Source: Anaerobium acetethylicum
GTDB taxonomy: Bacteria > Bacillota > Clostridia > Lachnospirales > Lachnospiraceae
NCBI RefSeq assembly: GCF_900096945.1
Contig: NZ_FMKA01000014.1
Span: 1 to 64,000 of the forward strand
Reading direction: 5' to 3'
Length of the DNA stretch: 64,000 nucleotides
In this document: piece after piece, positions 10,442 through 20,589 of the stretch
How positions within the stretch are numbered: the stretch's first letter is position 1
How the letters are laid out: every line of letters starts with the position of its first letter
Notes under the pieces: model-generated
What the model was told of the DNA's origin: nothing
Databases searched by the model: none
The model's input: only the letters and a program-made list of their open reading frames with translations
Program-made: the position numbers and the translations under genes

Positions 10442-11497
10442 ATGAAGAACATCTGGTGGAATCAGGTTACAAATGCAGTCCAATATGTATCGCAGATTAC
10501 GCAAAGTATACTTGATGAGAAGAGCATTCTCATCAGGTATACAAGCTGTATGCCCTGGTACGCAGAACTAGAGTCATCAATAATTGAAGCAGTAAAACAG
10601 CAGAGTTCAGAAAAGAAATTTGTAAAGACTCCTGCGGCAACTGATCCGGGTGCCTATTTGTTAAGAGAATTCTGTAAGCCGGAAAAGAGAGCAACGTACA
10701 GACCAACAAAAGGGTATCCTAAATTTTTTGCGGAAAGTGACGATATCGTTCTTCATGATCGCTATCTGTGGGTACAGATTGATGATGTAAATTGTTTAGA
10801 GAACTGGCTTGCTTTTGTTTCTGAATATGTAAAGGAAAGGGGAAAGAATAAAAATACTGCTGTCTTTATCCTGGAGTGGGCAGGCGATGAACAGGCCAGT
10901 GTGAAGAAGGGGATAAAAATATTTTCGCTTGATGACTTCATTGGAGACTATGACAGAATTGTTTTTGCGGTTTTGGCATCTTCAAGCATTAGAGAAAGCG
11001 CGTTTATCAAGAAGTATATAGCTGAACTAGTGGCTAATGTGGCTGGTAATGATATTGAATTATGTGCGGAATGCATTCAAAATCATAAGCCTTTTCTTGA
11101 GAACCCACTGGCATTCATTAGGATGACTGTTGAAGAGAAAGAGCGCAGCGACGGGACCTGTTTTCGCTATACGAAAACCAGTGAAGAGGTCGAACATTTT
11201 ATATGGCTGGCACAGATAAAAACGATTTATCCCCATTTAGAGGAGTACAGAGAAGAATTTGTTCAAAAGCATTCGAGGGCAATATCAAAGCAACTGCCAA
11301 TTTCAGCATCATATGGTGAGATTTATAATGATCCAAAAGATGTTGAACTTGGAACATTAAAATATATGGCAGATAATGGATGCTTAACTTTGAGTACCTC
11401 TGAATACGAGAATTTGAAAAAATACAAAGATGCCAGAAATAAGTTGTCACATTTGGCGGCTCTATCAATTAATGAAATAAAGGATATGCTGAAATAG
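10442..11497 (+). CDS. Predicted HEPN-domain protein, candidate RNase effector
   Basis: C-terminal KYKDARNKLSHLAALSINEIKDML contains an Rx4H HEPN-type motif (R332-H337, nt 11435-11452); starts 2 nt after the upstream stop codon. Confidence 0.55.
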   Translation: MKNIWWNQVTNAVQYVSQITQSILDEKSILIRYTSCMPWYAELESSIIEAVKQQSSEKKFVKTPAATDPGAYLLREFCKPEKRATYRPTKGYPKFFAESDDIVLHDRYLWVQIDDVNCLENWLAFVSEYVKERGKNKNTAVFILEWAGDEQASVKKGIKIFSLDDFIGDYDRIVFAVLASSSIRESAFIKKYIAELVANVAGNDIELCAECIQNHKPFLENPLAFIRMTVEEKERSDGTCFRYTKTSEEVEHFIWLAQIKTIYPHLEEYREEFVQKHSRAISKQLPISASYGEIYNDPKDVELGTLKYMADNGCLTLSTSEYENLKKYKDARNKLSHLAALSINEIKDMLK

Positions 11498-11531
11498 CAG
11501 TAAAGGGCGTGTATACTAATGTCCACATAAA

Positions 11532-11573
11532 GGTACCTGACACCATAAACTGCAGTTTATGGTGTCAGGTACC
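11532..11573. repeat. 42-bp palindrome copy 2 (perfect)
   Basis: GGTACCTGACACCATAAACTGCAGTTTATGGTGTCAGGTACC. Confidence 0.97.
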
Positions 11574-11602
11574 ATTATAAAAACGATATTTTCCAGGGGT
11601 GA

Positions 11603-13876
11603 ATGATGAACGCTAATGAAATACTGAAAGTATATTTTGGATATGATTCCTTCAGAGAAGGACAAGAAAGTATAATAAGCACCATAATGGCAGGACGAGA
11701 TGCTCTGGCAATAATGCCAACAGGAGCAGGTAAATCTATCTGTTATCAGGTACCGGCATTACTGTTTCCCGGTATTACTGTCGTTATTTCTCCATTGATT
11801 TCCCTGATGCAGGATCAGGTTAAGGCATTGAATGAAGCTGGGATTCATGCAGCATTTATTAACTCGTCGCTCTCAGACTATCAGATTAGCAAGGCTTTAA
11901 GTGCAGCTGCTCAAGGGACTTATAAGATTGTTTATGTCGCACCAGAGCGTCTTGAGAGTTGGGAATTTGTTGATTTTGCCAATAATGCAGATATCTCAAT
12001 GGTAACTGTTGATGAGGCTCATTGTATTTCACAGTGGGGGCAGGACTTTAGACCAAGTTATTTAAAGATAGTTGATTTCGTTAACAGACTTAAGAAGAGA
12101 CCTGTTTTAAGCGCATTTACCGCTACAGCAACTGAAGAAGTAAAGAATGACATTGCATGTATTTTGAACCTCAGAAATCCGAATATTGTTGTAACAGGAT
12201 TTGATAGAGAAAACTTATATTATCGTGTCGAAAGTATTAAAAAGAAGGATGATTTTGTTGTGGGATATATTGATGAGCATCCTGATGAAAGTGGCATAAT
12301 ATATTGTGCCACTCGTAAAAATGTCGATGCACTTCACGAATTGCTGTTTAAAAGAGGTGTCCCTGTAACAAAATATCATGCTGGAATTGATAATGATACC
12401 AGAAAGAAAAATCAAGATGATTTTATTTATGACCGTGCCCCGGTAATTGTGGCAACCAATGCATTCGGAATGGGTATTGATAAGTCGAATGTCCGCTATG
12501 TAATTCATTACAATATGCCACAGAGCATGGAAAGTTATTATCAGGAAGCCGGTCGTGCGGGACGTGATGGTGAGCCATCTCAGTGTGTTCTTCTTTTCTC
12601 AGCCCAGGATATTATGATTAACAAATTCCTGTTAGAACGAAAAGATTTTTCGGAGGTAGCGCTCGAGGATATTGAACTGATTCAACAGCGAGATGCAAGA
12701 AGGCTTCAGGTAATGGAAGGCTATTGCCGAACCACAAGCTGTCTTCGCAATTATATTTTGGATTACTTTGGTGAAAAGCCAGGAGCGCCATGTGACAATT
12801 GCGGTAATTGCCATAGGGAATACCGGGAAGCGGATATGACCAGGGAAGCAAAGTGGGTTATTAACTGTCTTGCTGAAACAAAAGGAAGATATGGGCTCAA
12901 TATTGTTCTTGGAACATTGCTTGGCGCAAATAGGGCACGTCTTAAAGAACTGGGCACAGTGAATTATAAATCATACGGTATTTTGAAGGATAATACTGAG
13001 TCTGAGCTTAGACTTCTGATAAGCCAGATGATTCTTGATGGATATGTTTATCAGACTGAGGATCAATATAGTGTTTTTAGGATGGGAGATATTGCACCAT
13101 TGCGAGATGAGAATAATCGTGTGATGATTCGTATGTATGAGGAGAAAGAGCCTGATAGAAGAGTAAAGTCTGGGAAGAAGAAAAGTATGGATTTTCTTAC
13201 AAGTGCAGGATATGTATTGTTTGAAAAACTGCGCAATCTTCGTCTGGAGATAGCAAGAGAAGAATCCATACCGCCATATATCATTTTTAGTGATAAGTCA
13301 TTGGTTGATATGTGTGTCAGAGTGCCGCAGAATAGATCTGAAATGCTTCAGGTGTCTGGAGTTGGTGAAGCAAAGTTTGACAAGTACGGACAGAGATTTC
13401 TTGATGCAATTAGGGACTATCAGGAGGCGCATCCGGATTCTGTAATCAGCATGAAGGAAGATGACGAGGAGCCATTTACCAATGAAAAACCAGAAAAATC
13501 AAAAAAGAAGAGTAAAAAAAGTGAATTCTTTCTTGCTGAGACTGATATCGATAAATTCAACTATTCAGATTTGTATTATATCAGCGACATCAAAGATGAA
13601 ATGAACCGTATCTGTACAGTGGATAATGTGAAGAAGCTTACTGGAACAAAGATATGGGAATATCTTGTATCAGAAGGCTTGACAGAAGAAGCAGATCAGG
13701 GTGGCATATTTATCAAGAAGCAGACTGAAAGAGGGTTAGCGATGGGAATAAAGACGATTGAGAAGGTTAGCCAGGCAGGTAATCCGTATATGCTTTTAAT
13801 GTATCCGGAAAATGTTCAAAAAATGATCCTGGAATATTTTGTTGGGCCAAGACCGGAGACGGAGGAACAGCAGTGA
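11603..13876 (+). CDS. recQ: ATP-dependent DNA helicase RecQ (DEAH, Zn-binding, HRDC-like)
   Basis: FREGQ Q-motif, MPTGAGKS, VDEAHCISQWGQDFRPSY, QEAGRAGRDG, CDNCGNC. Confidence 0.95.
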   Translation: MMNANEILKVYFGYDSFREGQESIISTIMAGRDALAIMPTGAGKSICYQVPALLFPGITVVISPLISLMQDQVKALNEAGIHAAFINSSLSDYQISKALSAAAQGTYKIVYVAPERLESWEFVDFANNADISMVTVDEAHCISQWGQDFRPSYLKIVDFVNRLKKRPVLSAFTATATEEVKNDIACILNLRNPNIVVTGFDRENLYYRVESIKKKDDFVVGYIDEHPDESGIIYCATRKNVDALHELLFKRGVPVTKYHAGIDNDTRKKNQDDFIYDRAPVIVATNAFGMGIDKSNVRYVIHYNMPQSMESYYQEAGRAGRDGEPSQCVLLFSAQDIMINKFLLERKDFSEVALEDIELIQQRDARRLQVMEGYCRTTSCLRNYILDYFGEKPGAPCDNCGNCHREYREADMTREAKWVINCLAETKGRYGLNIVLGTLLGANRARLKELGTVNYKSYGILKDNTESELRLLISQMILDGYVYQTEDQYSVFRMGDIAPLRDENNRVMIRMYEEKEPDRRVKSGKKKSMDFLTSAGYVLFEKLRNLRLEIAREESIPPYIIFSDKSLVDMCVRVPQNRSEMLQVSGVGEAKFDKYGQRFLDAIRDYQEAHPDSVISMKEDDEEPFTNEKPEKSKKKSKKSEFFLAETDIDKFNYSDLYYISDIKDEMNRICTVDNVKKLTGTKIWEYLVSEGLTEEADQGGIFIKKQTERGLAMGIKTIEKVSQAGNPYMLLMYPENVQKMILEYFVGPRPETEEQQ

Positions 13877-13881
13877 AAAAA

Positions 13882-13923
13882 GGTACCTGACACCATAAAC
13901 TGCAGTTTATGGTGTCAGGTACC
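13882..13923. repeat. 42-bp palindrome copy 3 (perfect)
   Basis: Same 42 nt as copy 2; starts 5 nt after the recQ stop codon. Confidence 0.97.
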
Positions 13924-13938
13924 TTCATTAGGGGGGGA

Positions 13939-13991
13939 GGAAGCGGCCGCTTCACGATCATCAATCGTGAACGGCGACGGCTTCCTTTTTT
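13939..13991 (+). terminator. Intrinsic terminator between recQ and CPBP gene
   Basis: GGAAGC...TTCACGAT-catca-ATCGTGAA...GGCTTCC followed by a T-run. Confidence 0.75.
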
Positions 13992-14000
13992 ATTCATTGC

Positions 14001-15065
14001 TTACTCGCTGTATATTTCTTCCGTTTCATGAGCACCGGCTGCCCTTTTGTTTTCAGCCTTCATACTAGTATCTGTGGCTGGTTTTTCTATAGTAAAGTTT
14101 TCCGCATCTGACAGTACAACATCAGGCATTTCCACACCAGCCATCTCAACAACTGGCTCACCTGCCAGAAAATCGAACTCTGCATTTTTATAGAATCGCT
14201 TCACAACCAGAAAACTGAATATCAAAATTGCAGTTACAACAAGTCCGCCCTCCGGACCAAACACGCCGCCATTTATGGCGTTTTCCTTCGGGTATGTTGT
14301 TGATATAAGTCCCTGCGTATTGGTTCCGCTGACAGGAAATCCAAATACATTTCCCTGGAAGTAATTCCACGTGATATGGTATCCGATACACATCCAGATG
14401 TTTCCTGATTTCAGATACATATAAGCAAATAACAGGCCTACTAAAAATATATTGAAATATGAAACAAAATTGATTCCTGGATTCATGGAATGTAATAATG
14501 AAAAAATGATTGAAGACACGATGACTACAACAGGCACATTTCTTGTCTGGCGCAATGCGGACATGATAAAACCTCTTCCATAGATCTCCTCTGCAAATCC
14601 AACAAGGATAAAGAGAAGCAGATAGACAAAAGTGTCCGTTGAAACCTGTGGTGTCCAGGATGCTACAACTCCACTTCCAGTCATTACGATAACCGCAAAC
14701 ACAATCGACATGGAAACTGCTCCAAAAAGAAGCCCTGCAGTCAGATCTTTTCCATGTTTTTTAATCGAGCCTAATCCCATATTCGATAGCGGACGTTTCA
14801 TGATAAATCTCCAAGCAATCAATGGAGTAAAAATCATGATTAATTCCTGAGCAAACATTAGTATCTTTTCAAATGTACCCATTAATTTCAAGCCGTCCTC
14901 GGTTGTAAGATAAGTAATAGGATTGAAACCTCTGGCGACAGTCACTCCGGCTAATATTAATCCGCCAATAAAAGAACAGACTACTGTTAATGCAAAAAAG
15001 ACTGCCGTTACCCCCAGTATCTTCCAGCCTGAGCGGACTTTCCCCTCATAGTTTTTGAACATCAT
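14001..15065 (-). CDS. CPBP-family intramembrane metalloprotease
   Basis: VGFAEEIYGRGFIMSALRQ and HSMNPG motifs, multiple TM segments. Confidence 0.85.
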   Translation of the reverse strand: MMFKNYEGKVRSGWKILGVTAVFFALTVVCSFIGGLILAGVTVARGFNPITYLTTEDGLKLMGTFEKILMFAQELIMIFTPLIAWRFIMKRPLSNMGLGSIKKHGKDLTAGLLFGAVSMSIVFAVIVMTGSGVVASWTPQVSTDTFVYLLLFILVGFAEEIYGRGFIMSALRQTRNVPVVVIVSSIIFSLLHSMNPGINFVSYFNIFLVGLLFAYMYLKSGNIWMCIGYHITWNYFQGNVFGFPVSGTNTQGLISTTYPKENAINGGVFGPEGGLVVTAILIFSFLVVKRFYKNAEFDFLAGEPVVEMAGVEMPDVVLSDAENFTIEKPATDTSMKAENKRAAGAHETEEIYSE

Positions 15066-15220
15066 ATACCCTCTTTTCTTAAGTTTGTTATAGTAAATCT
15101 GGTTTGTTAAAACCCCCTGTTACATATTTTACCTGTAAATATGATGTAAATCAATAAAAATATCCATATAAAGGGGAATGATACATATTTGCTTTTTGTG
15201 TTGTATAAAAGAGATAGAAA

Positions 15221-15249
15221 TTGACATATTCACTCGTTTTTGGTATACA
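15221..15249 (+). promoter_or_regulatory. Sigma-70-type promoter of GH89 gene
   Basis: TTGACA-N17-TATACA. Confidence 0.75.
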
Positions 15250-15263
15250 TAATATATAGAAAC

Positions 15264-15290
15264 GGATTGTTACTTTAAGTAGGCGAGACC
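15264..15290 (+). promoter_or_regulatory. Ribonucleic antiterminator (RAT) site for a LicT/SacY/BglG-family protein
   Basis: GGATTGTTACTTTAAGTAGGCGAGACC closely resembles known RAT sequences and overlaps the 5' arm of the following terminator. Confidence 0.75.
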
Positions 15291-15336
15291 AGATACTATC
15301 TATGTATGATGCATAGGGCGTATTGGGTCTTTTTTT
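15286..15336 (+). terminator. Leader terminator overlapping the RAT
   Basis: AGACCAGATAC pairs with GTATTGGGTCT, followed by a T-run. Confidence 0.8.
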
Positions 15337-15411
15337 GTATTGGGGGATACATTCTAAAGAAAGTACAATTCGCTTTTTAAAAAGACAGAATTGCGAGAAG
15401 GAGAGGGCGAA

Positions 15412-18400
15412 GTGAAAAAGAGAATCGAGAAGAAACGAAAGGGTCCGAAAAGCATAGGAAAGCAGGTACTGTCAGTATTTCTTTCCCTAAGTATTGCAAT
15501 CGGAGGACTGGCGCTCCCGGCTAAGGCAGAGGCGCAGGAAGCACTGGTCAATATTGCACCCGATGCAACGGCGGGCACCTCAGATGGGGCATACGGAGGC
15601 AGTGTGATTCAGAATGTAAATGACGGAAATGCCTCAACACAATGGCAGACGGCGGGTGTATGGCCAAGTACAGCAGTATTGCAGCTAGATGGAAGCCATA
15701 ACATTTCGAAAGTTGTTGTAAAGATTGGAGGTGCTCCGGGAGAGGAATTGAAGAGAAGCGTAAATGTAACTGTCAGGTATGCACAGAACGGCATTACCAG
15801 TGATCTGATCACGTTCGGAACCAGGAGAAATCCCGTAAATGCAGACGCAGAGCTGACAGTGGACATCCCGGTTTCCGCATCTCATGTTTATGTGTCGCTG
15901 TCGGAGCCGCAGGACACAACGACTGCGACTCCGGGATTCTGGCCTGTGATCAGGGAAATTGAGGTATACGAAAAACAGGATGTCAGTTTATCGGCCTACA
16001 GCAATATTGCAAATGAGGCAGCGGTTTCAACGACCGGATCCAGCAATGGAAGCGAGGCAAACCTTACAGACGGAAATACAGGTACACTGTACAAGTTCCA
16101 TGACGCGGCAATGAGCAGCGAAAAGGAAATCCTGTTATCCTATGGCTCGCCAAGAGCAATGGATGCATTTGGAATTGCATTCGAAAATGTAGGTGCAGCT
16201 GACAGTATTGATTTCGCATTTAGATACAGTATCCTTGCGAGGAATGGCAGTGGCGAATATGACACGATTGTTGCGAATGCAGCTGCAAATCGTACAGCCC
16301 AGTCATCCCAGCAATATAAATTTATTGAAAAGACTTATTCTGAAGTGAAGATCCTGATGCATTCCTGTACAACAAACGGCGGAACGTCATATGGCTGGCC
16401 GGCGGTGGCGGAATTTGAAATATACGGAAGTGCAGAAGCTGCAGACGACAGCAGAAGCATTGCATGGAATAAACCGGTACATGCATCTTCCGGAAAGTCT
16501 CTGGCGCAGAATGTCACGGACGGAAGTGTCACTTCGAGCTGGAGAGGCTCTTATTATCCGGCATATGTAGATATTGATCTGGAAAAAAATTATAATCTGA
16601 ATACGGTAGAGGTATTTACGCCGGAAATCGGCTACTCCCAGTATACGATCTATACAAGCATGGATGGAAGGGATTTTGACAAACTGGCGGAAAAGACAGG
16701 CAGAGAATCTGCAAGTCCGGAGACCGGAGAAGTCTATCAGGCAGACGGGAAAGAAGCCCGCATTGTACGTGTATATCTGGAATACAATTCAAAAGAGACG
16801 GCGGCTGTAATCAATGAAGTGCGTGTGACTGGTACGGAAAGCACAACTCCGGTTCAGGAAACGCCGCCAGTCAATACGGCACAGTTTTCGGATACCGATT
16901 ATGCAGTAAATGCTATGGTAACAGATGCAGAAACCTATAGTGAAGTAAACGGCATAATCGAAAGAAGATTAGGTGCAGAATATAAAAACTGGTTTACCCT
17001 GGAGCTGGCTGAAAATCCAAAAGCAGGACACGACTATGATTACTATGAACTTTCCATGACAGAGGGCAAGGTTCACGTAAAAGGAAATGATGGTGTTTCT
17101 TTGGCAACAGGCATCAATCATTACCTGAAATACTACTGCAATGTAAATGTTTCGCAGGTGGGAGACCAGGTCACAATGCCTGTGGCGATTCCTGCAATTG
17201 ATGGAACTGTTTTCAAAGAAACAAAGGCAGAAGTACGTTATTCCTATAACTATTGCACCTTGTCCTATTCCATGGCATTCTGGGGCGAACAGGAATGGCG
17301 CAATGAATTGGACTGGCTGGCGTTAAACGGCGTAAATGTCGTGCTTGACGCAACAGGTCAGGAAGAAGTCTGGAGACGCTTCCTGGGTAAACTTGGATAC
17401 GAGCATGAAGATATCAAAGACTTTATTGCGGGGCCAGCCTACTATGCGTGGGCATACATGGCAAACCTTTCGGGATTTGGCGGACCGGTTCATGATTCCT
17501 GGTTTGAAGAACGGACAGAACTTGCAAGAAAGAATCAGGAAATCATGCGCAATCTGGGCATGCAGCCGGTACTGCAGGGATACAGCGGCATGGTTCCGAC
17601 TGATATCCAGGACTACGACCCGGATGCACAGATTATCCAGCAGGGAACCTGGTGTTCGTTCCAGAGGCCTGCGATGCTAGTGACGACTTCAGCAACCTTT
17701 GACCAGTACGCGGCAATGTTCTATGAATGCCAGACAGAAGTATACGGTGCAACGAGTGACTATTATGCCACAGACCCGTTCCATGAAGGCGGAAGGACAG
17801 GCAGCATGTCTTCGACTGATATTTCGAAAGAAGTGCTGACATCGATGCTTTCAGCGGACAAGGATGCGGTCTGGATCATTCAGGCATGGCAGGGCAATCC
17901 TACAACAGCATTGCTGAATGGTCTGGATGCCGTGGCAAATGGCAGCCAGCATGCATTGATCCTTGATCTGTATGCAGAAAAGACGCCCCATTATGCGCAG
18001 ACCGGAAGCTCCTATGGCGATACGGATGAGTTCGATGATACTCCATGGCTGTTCTGTATGCTGAATAACTTCGGCGGACGTCTTGGCCTCCATGGCCATC
18101 TGGACAACCTTGCAAACAATATCCCGGCAGCATTTAACAGGTCCGAGCAGATCGCCGGCATTGGCATCACGCCGGAAGCCAGCGTCAATAACCCTGTATT
18201 ATATGATTTCCTGTTTGAAACTGTCTGGCAGAGCGATGCCACACAGAACATGGAAGCAGTCAACCTTGATACCTGGTTGAAAGACTATGCAAAAAGGCGC
18301 TACGGTGCAGAAAGCGAATCTGCATATGAAGCATGGCTGATTTTACAGGATACCGTCTACAAATCGAGTTTAAACAATTTAGGACAGGGTGCGCCGGAAT

Positions 18401-20577
18401 CAGTTGTAAATGCAAGACCGGCACTCAGCATCGGAGCGGCATCCACATGGGGAAATGCGGTTGTCAGCTATGACAAAGCAGAGCTGGAAAGGGCTGCGGC
18501 GCTGCTGCTGGAAGATTACGACAGCTTAAAGAACAGCGAAGGATATCAGTACGATGTCGTGACTGTACTCCAGCAGATCCTTTCAAACAGCGCCCAGGAA
18601 TATCAGAAGAAAATGGCAAGTGCGTTCAATGCAAAAGATGTGGCGGGTTTTGAAGCGCATGCAGGAACATTTATGAGCATCATCGATAAGATGGAAGAAG
18701 TGACCAGTGCAAATGAATACTATCTGTTAGGAAGATGGGTGGAGCAGGCGAAATCACTTGGAACAAATGCTGACGACTTTTCAAAAGAATTGTATGAATT
18801 CAATGCGAAAGCCCTCGTAACTACATGGGGATCTTTCAATCAGGCAGAGACCGGCGGGCTGAAGGATTATTCCAATCGCCAGTGGTCCGGCCTGATCAAG
18901 GATTTCTACAAAATAAGATGGCAGCGCTGGATCAATGCAAGAACAAACGAACTCAAAGGCGCGGCTTATGAATCAAGCATCAACTGGTTCCAGTGGGAGT
19001 GGGAATGGGTAAGAAGCAATTCAGCACAAGGATATACCACGGCTCCGGCAGTAACAGAGCTGAGCGCACTTGGAGCAGAGGTTCTTGAACAATACGGAAT
19101 ACCAAAAAATCCTGCAGCAAATGCCGCGTATGACCTGGCATTAGCAGGCATGACGGCAACAGCCGGAAGTGAACAGGCACCTGGCACAAATAATGCAGAA
19201 GGGCCGGCAAAAAATGTTCTGGACAATGACAACAGTACAATCTGGCATAGCGCATGGAGCGGCGCAGACAGAAATAACTTATGGATCGATATCAGCTTAG
19301 GAGAAAGCAAAACCGTGAATGGTCTGCGCATGCTCCCAAGAAACGGCGGAGGAAACGGAGTCATCACCCAGTATCAGATCCAGGTAAGCAATGACAACGG
19401 AGCAACTTATCAGGAAGCCGCTGCAGGCAGCTGGGTAAATGATGCCAGCTGGAAGTGGGTACAGTTTGATGAAACGGAGGCTACAAACGTCAGACTGTAT
19501 GCGGTGAATTCCTATTCAAATCAAAGCGGAAAGAATTTTGCCTCGGCAGCTGAAATCAGAATTACGGCGCCTCCAAAAGCAGAACGCGCAGTTACAGGAG
19601 TAACGCTTGACACCGCTGCAAAGACCATGACAGCTGCAGGAGAGACCTTCCAGCTGACAGCAACAGTTACGCCTGCAGATGCGGCGAACAAAAATGTCAC
19701 CTGGATATCTGCAAACACAGCAGTGGCAACCGTAAGCGCTACGGGCCTGGTAACAGCAGTGTCCGACGGAACAGCAGTTATTGAAGCGGTTACAGAAGAC
19801 GGAAGCAAAAAAGCAACATGCACGGTAACAGTTGCTGTTAAAAAGCTGACTCCCACAGAAAGCTTTATTCAGAGGCTCTACAGCAAAGTATTCGGAAGAG
19901 CAGCAGACGATGACGGAATGGGCTATTATACGGAACTGCTTGCCAGTGGCGAAAGAACCGGTGCAGAGGTGGGACGTGGATTTATAGACAGTCCTGAATT
20001 TGCTGAAAGGGCACTCAGCAATGCGGACTATGTGGAAGTCCTTTACAGTACTTTTATGAACCGCGCATCAGATGAAGGCGGAAAAGCATACTGGCTGAAC
20101 TTCCTGGACAACGGCGTATCAAGGGATTTTGTATTCAAAGGATTCGTTGAGTCAGCAGAATTCACGGAAATCTGTGCTTCTTACGGAATCAGCAGGGGAA
20201 GTGTGGAGCTGGTAAAATACATGGACAAAAATCCTGCCCTGACCATGTTCACGAACCGTCTCTATGCGGAAGCGTTAGGAAGAGCGGGTGAGGAAGAAGG
20301 CCTTGAATACTATACAAAAGAGATCACACTCGGAAATGTGACTCCTGTACAGGCAGCGAAGAACTTTATATTCTCATCGGAATTTGAAGACAAAAAGCTT
20401 GGAAATGAAGCCTATGTAAAAGTGCTGTACAAGACCTTTATGGGAAGGGAATATGACGTGGCAGGCCTGGAATATCACCTGGACAGGATGCGCAGAGGCA
20501 CGACCCGCGAAGAGATCCTCATGGGATTTGCAGATTCGCCGGAATTCGAAACTATTATGAGTACATTTGGCCTGTAA
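15412..20577 (+). CDS. Secreted GH89-like alpha-N-acetylglucosaminidase with F5/8C (CBM32-like), Big2-like and DUF4214 domains
   Basis: Signal peptide; NAGLU-like core (NYCTLSYSMAFWGEQEWRNELDWLALNGVN..., QGTWCSFQRP); C-terminal FxxRLYxxxxGRxxxxxG repeats; SD GAAGGAGAGG before GTG. Confidence 0.88.
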   Translation: MKKRIEKKRKGPKSIGKQVLSVFLSLSIAIGGLALPAKAEAQEALVNIAPDATAGTSDGAYGGSVIQNVNDGNASTQWQTAGVWPSTAVLQLDGSHNISKVVVKIGGAPGEELKRSVNVTVRYAQNGITSDLITFGTRRNPVNADAELTVDIPVSASHVYVSLSEPQDTTTATPGFWPVIREIEVYEKQDVSLSAYSNIANEAAVSTTGSSNGSEANLTDGNTGTLYKFHDAAMSSEKEILLSYGSPRAMDAFGIAFENVGAADSIDFAFRYSILARNGSGEYDTIVANAAANRTAQSSQQYKFIEKTYSEVKILMHSCTTNGGTSYGWPAVAEFEIYGSAEAADDSRSIAWNKPVHASSGKSLAQNVTDGSVTSSWRGSYYPAYVDIDLEKNYNLNTVEVFTPEIGYSQYTIYTSMDGRDFDKLAEKTGRESASPETGEVYQADGKEARIVRVYLEYNSKETAAVINEVRVTGTESTTPVQETPPVNTAQFSDTDYAVNAMVTDAETYSEVNGIIERRLGAEYKNWFTLELAENPKAGHDYDYYELSMTEGKVHVKGNDGVSLATGINHYLKYYCNVNVSQVGDQVTMPVAIPAIDGTVFKETKAEVRYSYNYCTLSYSMAFWGEQEWRNELDWLALNGVNVVLDATGQEEVWRRFLGKLGYEHEDIKDFIAGPAYYAWAYMANLSGFGGPVHDSWFEERTELARKNQEIMRNLGMQPVLQGYSGMVPTDIQDYDPDAQIIQQGTWCSFQRPAMLVTTSATFDQYAAMFYECQTEVYGATSDYYATDPFHEGGRTGSMSSTDISKEVLTSMLSADKDAVWIIQAWQGNPTTALLNGLDAVANGSQHALILDLYAEKTPHYAQTGSSYGDTDEFDDTPWLFCMLNNFGGRLGLHGHLDNLANNIPAAFNRSEQIAGIGITPEASVNNPVLYDFLFETVWQSDATQNMEAVNLDTWLKDYAKRRYGAESESAYEAWLILQDTVYKSSLNNLGQGAPESVVNARPALSIGAASTWGNAVVSYDKAELERAAALLLEDYDSLKNSEGYQYDVVTVLQQILSNSAQEYQKKMASAFNAKDVAGFEAHAGTFMSIIDKMEEVTSANEYYLLGRWVEQAKSLGTNADDFSKELYEFNAKALVTTWGSFNQAETGGLKDYSNRQWSGLIKDFYKIRWQRWINARTNELKGAAYESSINWFQWEWEWVRSNSAQGYTTAPAVTELSALGAEVLEQYGIPKNPAANAAYDLALAGMTATAGSEQAPGTNNAEGPAKNVLDNDNSTIWHSAWSGADRNNLWIDISLGESKTVNGLRMLPRNGGGNGVITQYQIQVSNDNGATYQEAAAGSWVNDASWKWVQFDETEATNVRLYAVNSYSNQSGKNFASAAEIRITAPPKAERAVTGVTLDTAAKTMTAAGETFQLTATVTPADAANKNVTWISANTAVATVSATGLVTAVSDGTAVIEAVTEDGSKKATCTVTVAVKKLTPTESFIQRLYSKVFGRAADDDGMGYYTELLASGERTGAEVGRGFIDSPEFAERALSNADYVEVLYSTFMNRASDEGGKAYWLNFLDNGVSRDFVFKGFVESAEFTEICASYGISRGSVELVKYMDKNPALTMFTNRLYAEALGRAGEEEGLEYYTKEITLGNVTPVQAAKNFIFSSEFEDKKLGNEAYVKVLYKTFMGREYDVAGLEYHLDRMRRGTTREEILMGFADSPEFETIMSTFGL

Positions 20578-20589
20578 GCCTGAAGGCCT

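Noticed and set aside
11603-13876. Treating RecQ as a certain component of the defence operon
   Set aside because: It is separated by a palindrome and about 100 nt and looks like a standard RecQ; membership is only plausible.
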